A DNA stretch of 11,881 nt from Planctomycetota bacterium. Its GTDB lineage: Bacteria; Planctomycetota; Planctomycetia; Pirellulales; Lacipirellulaceae. Under the pieces are notes generated by a model. That model ran no database searches and had not been told where the DNA came from. It saw only the letters and a list, made by a program, of their open reading frames with translations. A program made the translations under genes and the position numbers. Shown piece by piece: positions 7,692 to 11,881 of the stretch. Every line of letters starts with the position of its first letter. Within the stretch, counting starts at the first letter, position 1. The stretch is from positions 1-11,881 of the forward strand of contig JAKEGR010000095.1 of the NCBI GenBank assembly GCA_022615465.1. The letters run 5' to 3'.

Positions 7692-8198
7692 CTAGGTGGG
7701 ATCTGTTTCCGAGGACAATAGCGATTTGGTTGGCCAATGCATTCGATAGAGGTCCAACAACTGCATTTGCGTCGCACTCATCCGCTTGTGCAGGGCCAAG
7801 GCGGTGCGCCGCATCAATTCGTAGCCAAGCTGCGGGTTGCCGTCGCAGAGCGCGATCATCTTGGCGGCGTCCACTTGTACCAGGCGTGTCGTTTCATTTG
7901 CTCGTGCGGTAGCCCCCCTGCGCGTTTGCTCAAGCAGCGCGGCCACTCCGAGAATTTCTCCGTGACTGACCATCAGGATTCGCTTGCAACCAATGTCCGT
8001 CGCACAAAACTCGATGGACACATTGCCAAAGACCACAAAATATACATGGTCGGCAACCTCATTTTCTCGGAAGATCACCTCATGTTCATCGAAATCACAA
8101 AGGCGAGCGATCTGGGAAAGCTGTTCAATGAATTCACGAGGAATATCGTGCAGGAAACGAATCTTTCGTAACGTTTCGATCATTAAGTGCTTGTTCAT
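7692..8198 (-). CDS. Stand-alone cyclic-nucleotide-binding-domain protein (cNMP-1), no DNA-binding domain
   Basis: This 168-residue paralogue of the protein at 6303-6809 has the same architecture: a Crp-like beta-roll, then a dimer-type helix (RRTALALHKRMSATQMQLLD), ending where Crp would begin its HTH. Its phosphate-binding cassette keeps GEILG (80-84) and RRGATA (93-98), including the Arg at 94 that cNMP-2 lacks, so this copy is the better candidate for binding a cyclic nucleotide. Conserved Cys65, Cys71 and Cys118 might allow redox sensing (inference). The start ATG 8198 has AGGAGG at 8206-8211, seven bases upstream. It is 61 bp downstream of the DUF4405 gene. As it cannot act as a transcription factor alone, a role as a ligand-dependent partner of PFOR, the cytochrome or the hydrogenase is more likely. 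Confidence 0.9.
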   Translation of the reverse strand: MNKHLMIETLRKIRFLHDIPREFIEQLSQIARLCDFDEHEVIFRENEVADHVYFVVFGNVSIEFCATDIGCKRILMVSHGEILGVAALLEQTRRGATARANETTRLVQVDAAKMIALCDGNPQLGYELMRRTALALHKRMSATQMQLLDLYRMHWPTKSLLSSETDPT

Positions 8199-8225
8199 GC
8201 CTCTGCCTCCTGGGGTTTGGCGTCG

Positions 8226-8256
8226 ATTACACAGCTTGCTTCACCATCCATGCCAA
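8226..8256 (-). promoter_or_regulatory. Weak promoter-like pair upstream of cNMP-1
   Basis: On the minus strand TTGGCA (8256-8251) and TGTAAT (8231-8226) each match five of six sigma-70 consensus bases, but the 19-base spacing is long. A TGAT-N4-ATCA motif resembling an FNR/CRP half-site pair lies just upstream at 8264-8275, although it falls inside the last codons of the DUF4405 gene. Low support. Confidence 0.2.
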
Positions 8257-8259
8257 TGG

Positions 8260-8970
8260 TTACTGATTACGATCATTGAGGTCACTATTTGTCTCTTCTA
8301 GGAGCCGTCGCAAATCCACCATGCTCTTTCCATGTTTGCGAAGGAGAGGGCCCGCACGCTCCTCCGGCGATACATCGCCTGGCAAGCCCAGTCGATCGCA
8401 CAGTTCGGCTACCGTCAGCCCACTCAGTCTTGCTGCTTCAGTGAGCGTTACTGAACCACGCAGGTCGCTTGATCCTGCGGAATCAGCATGTTGCAACTGA
8501 CCCTGTTCCTCGGATTGCCCCAATGCCTGGTCGTCGGCTACCGACCGTTCCTGTTGAAGCTGCCTTCGGGGGATGGTTTCAGTAGGAACGATGAGCGGCG
8601 AGACTACCAGTGCCATCAGCGTCCCCAGCGAAACCAGTCCAAGACCAAATCGAAAGCCGGATGTTTCAGTGCATGCACCTTGTACAACGCATAGGATCCA
8701 TTTCCAATGAAGGATCAAATGCGCGGTCATAATCGCCACCAGGGCAACGGCAATCCAATAATGGATGTCTCCCCATTCATGGCGTGTCCAATTCCAGAGA
8801 GTCACAATGGGTCGCTCTGGCCCGCCATGGTCTGCTCCCGTCCCCGGCACATGCACCTCGCCACTGCCGGGCGGCAACTGGTAACGCAGCAATAGGCCCG
8901 TCGACATCAGGAGCAGAAACGCCGCGAAAGCCATCGCGTCGATCGCGAAATTCCACTGCGTCCTTTTCAT
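8260..8970 (-). CDS. DUF4405-type membrane cytochrome b-like protein with C-terminal helical domain
   Basis: This 236-residue protein has three predicted membrane helices, at about 9-29, 70-92 and 107-128. Histidines near the second helix (H64, H70, H84, H88, in RHEWGDIH and AHLILHW) are suited to bind b-type heme. This resembles the DUF4405 family, also called flavinylation-associated cytochrome, which is tied to electron transfer across the membrane. After a Gln/acid-rich linker (about 131-168) comes a roughly 55-residue soluble domain with the pattern LRGSVTLTEAARLSGL...LCDRLGLP and a final MVDLRRLLEE, which looks like a small helical, SAM- or HTH-like module; its role is unknown to me. 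The gene starts 39 bp after the DHOD-like gene. The context suggests it links PFOR- or hydrogenase-derived electrons to the quinone pool or an extracytoplasmic acceptor (inference). Confidence 0.75.
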   Translation of the reverse strand: MKRTQWNFAIDAMAFAAFLLLMSTGLLLRYQLPPGSGEVHVPGTGADHGGPERPIVTLWNWTRHEWGDIHYWIAVALVAIMTAHLILHWKWILCVVQGACTETSGFRFGLGLVSLGTLMALVVSPLIVPTETIPRRQLQQERSVADDQALGQSEEQGQLQHADSAGSSDLRGSVTLTEAARLSGLTVAELCDRLGLPGDVSPEERAGPLLRKHGKSMVDLRRLLEETNSDLNDRNQ

Positions 8971-9009
8971 CGCACGAGTGCTTTCTTCAGCAGGCGTGGC
9001 CGGTAAAGC

Positions 9010-10014
9010 TCATTGCGCCGCCGTATAGGACACGATTGCCTTCATGTAATTGGCACGTTCCAGGTTGCCGGAATCGGAGCAGTTGCCATAACTCATGCTT
9101 CCCTTGAGTTGCTGGACGGACTGGTAATCGTTGATGTCGACCCAGTCTTGTACTTGTCCGATCAATTCACTTGCAAACTCGATGCCATGTTTCAACAGAG
9201 TGGAAGTGATCATGCACACATCCGCGCCGACCAGCAGCAGTTTGATCACGTCCTCCGCGTAGTGGATGCCACTGGTCGCCGCCAGCGACGCACTCACCTG
9301 GTCACGCAAAATTCCGATCCAGCGCAGTGGCAGCCGCAATTCATGTCGATTACTCAGCACGAGTTGCGGTGTAACCTGAAGCGTTTGCAGGTTGATGTCC
9401 GGCTCGAGATAACGATTGAACAGCACAATTCCAGCAGCGCCAGCTTGGACCAGTCGCGGGACAAAGTTCGCGATGTTACTGAACTGCGAACCAATTTTTA
9501 CCGCCACGGGAATCGTGATTGACTGGCTCACCGCAGCTACCAAATCGATGTATCGCGACTCAACATCGTCGGCGGTCATCAGCGGGTCGGTAGGAACGAA
9601 ATAGACATTCAGTTCGATCGCATCCGCTCCAGATTCCTGCATGAGCTTTGCATAATGGACCCAGCCGCCGGGTGAGCTGCCATTGAGACTGGCGATCAAC
9701 GGAATGGCAACCGCCTGCTTGGCGGATTCCAACATCCGCAGATAATCTCGCGGCCCCACGTTGTAGCCGGCTAGTTGTGGAAAATAAGACAACGATTCAG
9801 CCGACGAATATGCCTGATACTCGTACATTGCATGAATGCGTTGCTCATCACGCATGATTTGCTCCTCGAACAGCGAGGGCAAAACCGCGGCAGCGATGCC
9901 GACCTGCTCGAGCCGGCAAAGGGAATCCGCATCGCCAGTCAGCGGGCTGGCCGCGGCCACAATCGGGTTCTTCAGGGAGAGGCCAAGATAGTAGGTGGTC
10001 AAGTCGGCGCGCAT
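9010..10014 (-). CDS. Dihydroorotate-dehydrogenase-like FMN protein associated with PFOR
   Basis: This 334-residue TIM-barrel flavoprotein is of the DHOD superfamily. Family features are LKNPIVAAASPLTG (14-27), a central IASLNGSSPGGW (107-118), VAVKIGSQFSN (170-180), AGAAGIVLFNR (191-201) and the phosphate-binding end of the barrel from SGIHYAEDV to LLVGADVCMI (248-269). True dihydroorotate dehydrogenases have a Cys or Ser base in a motif such as NxSCPN or NxSSPN. Here the same place reads LNVYFVPTDP (135-144), so the base is missing and a pyrimidine-synthesis role is unlikely. Genes of this type lie next to or near nifJ in other bacteria, by family knowledge, and here the gap is only 15 bp with AAGGA nine bases before ATG 10014. 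It is probably an accessory flavoprotein of pyruvate oxidation; the real substrate is unknown. Confidence 0.9.
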   Translation of the reverse strand: MRADLTTYYLGLSLKNPIVAAASPLTGDADSLCRLEQVGIAAAVLPSLFEEQIMRDEQRIHAMYEYQAYSSAESLSYFPQLAGYNVGPRDYLRMLESAKQAVAIPLIASLNGSSPGGWVHYAKLMQESGADAIELNVYFVPTDPLMTADDVESRYIDLVAAVSQSITIPVAVKIGSQFSNIANFVPRLVQAGAAGIVLFNRYLEPDINLQTLQVTPQLVLSNRHELRLPLRWIGILRDQVSASLAATSGIHYAEDVIKLLLVGADVCMITSTLLKHGIEFASELIGQVQDWVDINDYQSVQQLKGSMSYGNCSDSGNLERANYMKAIVSYTAAQ

Positions 10015-10029
10015 GCTGAAAATTCCTTA

Positions 10030-11881
10030 CTAACGGCCATTGGTGACAATTTCACGTTTTACGCCGGCCATTTGTTCGTAATAGTTCCATTGATCGTCGA
10101 TATCTTTTTGTGCAAGAGCCGCCAAATGGGTGGCATGTTCCGGATTGCTACGCATCGCCATCGCGAAGCGACCCTCAAGTTGGGCAAGTTGAGTGAATGG
10201 GATCGTCGGCTTGCGACTGTCCAGACGGAACGGCTGCCCACCATCACATGCAAGTCGCGGATCGTAGCGGAACAGAGGCCAAAGCCCGGATTGGACCACC
10301 GTCTTCTGATGCGACATCCCCTGAGTCATATTGATGCCCTGGGCGATGCACTGACTGTACGCCAGGATGAGCGACACGCCGGGATACGACTCCGCTTCCG
10401 ACAGCGCCCGCAACGTTTGATTCGGGTTGGCACCGATGGCGATCTGGGCAACATAAACACTGCCGTAGGAGACGGCCAGCATGCCGAGATCCTTTTTCCG
10501 CGAAGCTTTTCCATTCGCGGCAAATTTCGCGATTGCCCCACGCGGCGTGGCCTTGGAAGCCTGCCCGCCCGTATTCGAGTAGACGCCGGTGTCAAGCACC
10601 AAAATGTTCACGTCGCGTCCCGAGGCCAGTACGTGGTCGAGTCCACCGAAGCCGATGTCGTAGGCCCAGCCATCGCCGCCAACGATCCAGATGCTCCGGC
10701 GGACGAGTGCATCCGCGACACTGGCCAACTCGCGGGCTTGTGGGTCGGAGAACTCCGCCACTCGCTGCTTGAGTTTTCGGACACGATCCCGTTGCTCGAT
10801 GATCGACGCTTCATTCGCGTGAGTTGCTTCGAGGATCGGTCCGGCGAGTTCTGGACCGACGCGATCAGCCATTTGCTTCAGCAAGTACTTGGCGTATTCA
10901 TGTTGCTGATCGACCCCAAGACGGATGCCAAATCCAAACTCGGCATTGTCCTCAAACAGGGAATTGCACCAGGCCGGGCCACAGCCGTCGCGGTTCACCG
11001 TCCAGGGTGTGGTTGGCAGATTTCCGCCATAGATCGACGAGCAACCGGTGGCGTTGCCGATAATTGCGCGGTCGCCAAACAACTGACTCATCAGTTTCAG
11101 ATAAGGCGTCTCGCCGCAACCCGCACATGCGCCGGAGAACTCAAACAAGGGTTCCAGAAGCTGCGACCCTTTGATGGTATCGATCTTTGGCCGGGTGCGT
11201 TCCAGCGGAGGCAAGTTCAAGAAGAAATCGAAGTTTTCCTGTTCCCGCTCCAGGTGCGGGCCTTTCGGTTCCATATTGATCGCTTTGTGACGAACTACCT
11301 CTTTGCTCTTGGCTGGGCAGACATCGACACAGACGCCGCACCCCGTGCAATCGTCGGGTGCAACTTGGACAGTCACCAGGTGGTCGCTCAGTTCCTTATC
11401 TTTCCAAGGCTTGGAGTGGTAATTTGCCGGCGCCTCGCCGAGAGCGGACTCAGGAAACACCTTCAGCCGAATTGCCGCATGAGGGCAGACCAGCGCACAA
11501 AGTCCGCAATCGGTGCAGATCGTTGAATCCCAAATCGGGATTTCCGCGGCGATGCTGCGTTTTTCAAGTTTCGTGGTGCCCGTCGGAAATGTTCCGTCAA
11601 CCGGTATGGCGCTCACGGGCAGAAAGTCGCCGCGACCCTCGGCAATTGCCGCAGTCACGCGGTTGACGAAGTCAGACTCGCTAGGCAGCACGGGCGGCCG
11701 AAGTTTTATGCGGCTGGTAACTTCGCTGGGGACGGTCACCTCCTGGAGGTGTTCGAGCGCCATGTTGATGGCATCGAAATTCTGGGCAACGATCGATTCG
11801 CCTCGTTTGCCATAGGTCTTTTGAATGGCCTCCTTGATGTGGTTGACCGCTTCCTCGCGAGGCAACATCCCGGCGAGGGCA
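10030..11881 (-). CDS. nifJ: Pyruvate:ferredoxin (flavodoxin) oxidoreductase, C-terminal half (5' end cut by window edge)
   Basis: The enzyme converts pyruvate and CoA to acetyl-CoA and CO2, reducing ferredoxin or flavodoxin. The full single-chain enzyme is about 1,180 residues. Here 617 are visible, and the frame is still open at the right edge, so the Met at 11868 is internal. Counting from that Met, an 8Fe-ferredoxin domain has C118/C121/C124/C128 and C174/C177/C180/C184. The proximal cluster cysteines C248, C251, C276 and C507 have the spacing of characterised PFORs. The thiamine-diphosphate domain shows GDGWAYDIG (398-406) and DTGVYSNTGGQ (426-436). The missing N-terminal half would hold the pyrimidine-binding domain and the CoA domain. 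The stop TAG is followed after 15 bp by the DHOD-like gene, in line with cotranscription. Confidence 0.97.
   Translation of the reverse strand, partial: ALAGMLPREEAVNHIKEAIQKTYGKRGESIVAQNFDAINMALEHLQEVTVPSEVTSRIKLRPPVLPSESDFVNRVTAAIAEGRGDFLPVSAIPVDGTFPTGTTKLEKRSIAAEIPIWDSTICTDCGLCALVCPHAAIRLKVFPESALGEAPANYHSKPWKDKELSDHLVTVQVAPDDCTGCGVCVDVCPAKSKEVVRHKAINMEPKGPHLEREQENFDFFLNLPPLERTRPKIDTIKGSQLLEPLFEFSGACAGCGETPYLKLMSQLFGDRAIIGNATGCSSIYGGNLPTTPWTVNRDGCGPAWCNSLFEDNAEFGFGIRLGVDQQHEYAKYLLKQMADRVGPELAGPILEATHANEASIIEQRDRVRKLKQRVAEFSDPQARELASVADALVRRSIWIVGGDGWAYDIGFGGLDHVLASGRDVNILVLDTGVYSNTGGQASKATPRGAIAKFAANGKASRKKDLGMLAVSYGSVYVAQIAIGANPNQTLRALSEAESYPGVSLILAYSQCIAQGINMTQGMSHQKTVVQSGLWPLFRYDPRLACDGGQPFRLDSRKPTIPFTQLAQLEGRFAMAMRSNPEHATHLAALAQKDIDDQWNYYEQMAGVKREIVTNGR

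Noticed and set aside
8264..8275. TGAT-TACG-ATCA, FNR-box-like
   Set aside because: It coincides with codons for the last residues of the DUF4405 protein and lacks the outer T/A pair of the FNR consensus; too weak to call as a site.
9775..11526. 583-codon open frame on the plus strand opposite nifJ and the DHOD-like gene
   Set aside because: It is antisense to two clearly identified genes with full motif sets, has no recognisable domain, and open antisense frames are common at this base composition.
1..11881. CRISPR arrays, insertion sequences, tRNA or rRNA genes
   Set aside because: No direct-repeat arrays, transposase-like frames, terminal inverted repeats or RNA-gene signatures were seen on reading the window.

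Overview
The window is a single block of about 11.9 kb in which every supported gene lies on the minus strand, so it reads from right to left. It looks like one energy-metabolism locus of a bacterium able to handle reducing power anaerobically. Read 5' to 3' on the coding strand, the order is: the C-terminal half of a pyruvate:ferredoxin oxidoreductase (nifJ, cut by the right edge), a dihydroorotate-dehydrogenase-like FMN protein, a small DUF4405-type membrane cytochrome, a cyclic-nucleotide-binding-domain protein, a [NiFe]-hydrogenase maturation endopeptidase, a second cyclic-nucleotide-binding-domain protein, the four subunits of a group 3b (sulfhydrogenase-type) [NiFe] hydrogenase in the order hydB-hydG-hydD-hydA, and the hydrogenase cyanide-ligand synthesis enzyme HypF (cut by the left edge). 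The moderate-to-high GC content, the pairing of nifJ with a DHOD-like gene, and the cNMP-domain proteins around a group 3b hydrogenase suggest a planctomycete or similar environmental bacterium. This is inference from gene style; no rRNA or other phylogenetic marker is present.

Region by region: 9010-11881 holds the pyruvate-oxidation part (nifJ fragment plus DHOD-like gene, 15 bp apart). 8260-8970 is a three-helix membrane protein with paired histidines. 6303-8198 holds two 168-residue paralogues made only of a cNMP-binding domain, with the hydrogenase protease between them. 2152-6312 is the hydrogenase proper, very tightly packed: cNMP-2/hydB overlap by 10 bp, hydB/hydG by 4 bp (ATGA) and hydG/hydD by 1 bp (TAATG), and hydD is followed by hydA after 53 bp. 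1-1974 is hypF, open across the whole left part of the window, with an unusual start. No gap exceeds about 240 bp. The largest (6810-7050) carries the most regulatory-looking sequence: a sigma-70-like promoter with an overlapping palindrome pointing toward the hydrogenase genes, and a good sigma-54-like -24/-12 element pointing the other way.

How it may work together (inference): PFOR oxidises pyruvate to acetyl-CoA and CO2 and yields low-potential electrons. The soluble group 3b hydrogenase, with its HydG FAD/NAD(P) diaphorase subunit, exchanges electrons between NAD(P)H and protons/H2. The protease removes the C-terminal tail visible on HydA, and HypF makes the CN ligand precursor. The DHOD-like protein has lost the catalytic base of true dihydroorotate dehydrogenases, so it is more likely an accessory flavoprotein of PFOR. 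The DUF4405 protein could link the module to the membrane. The two cNMP proteins have no DNA-binding domain and therefore look like protein-level sensors rather than transcription factors. No ferredoxin gene is visible in the window.
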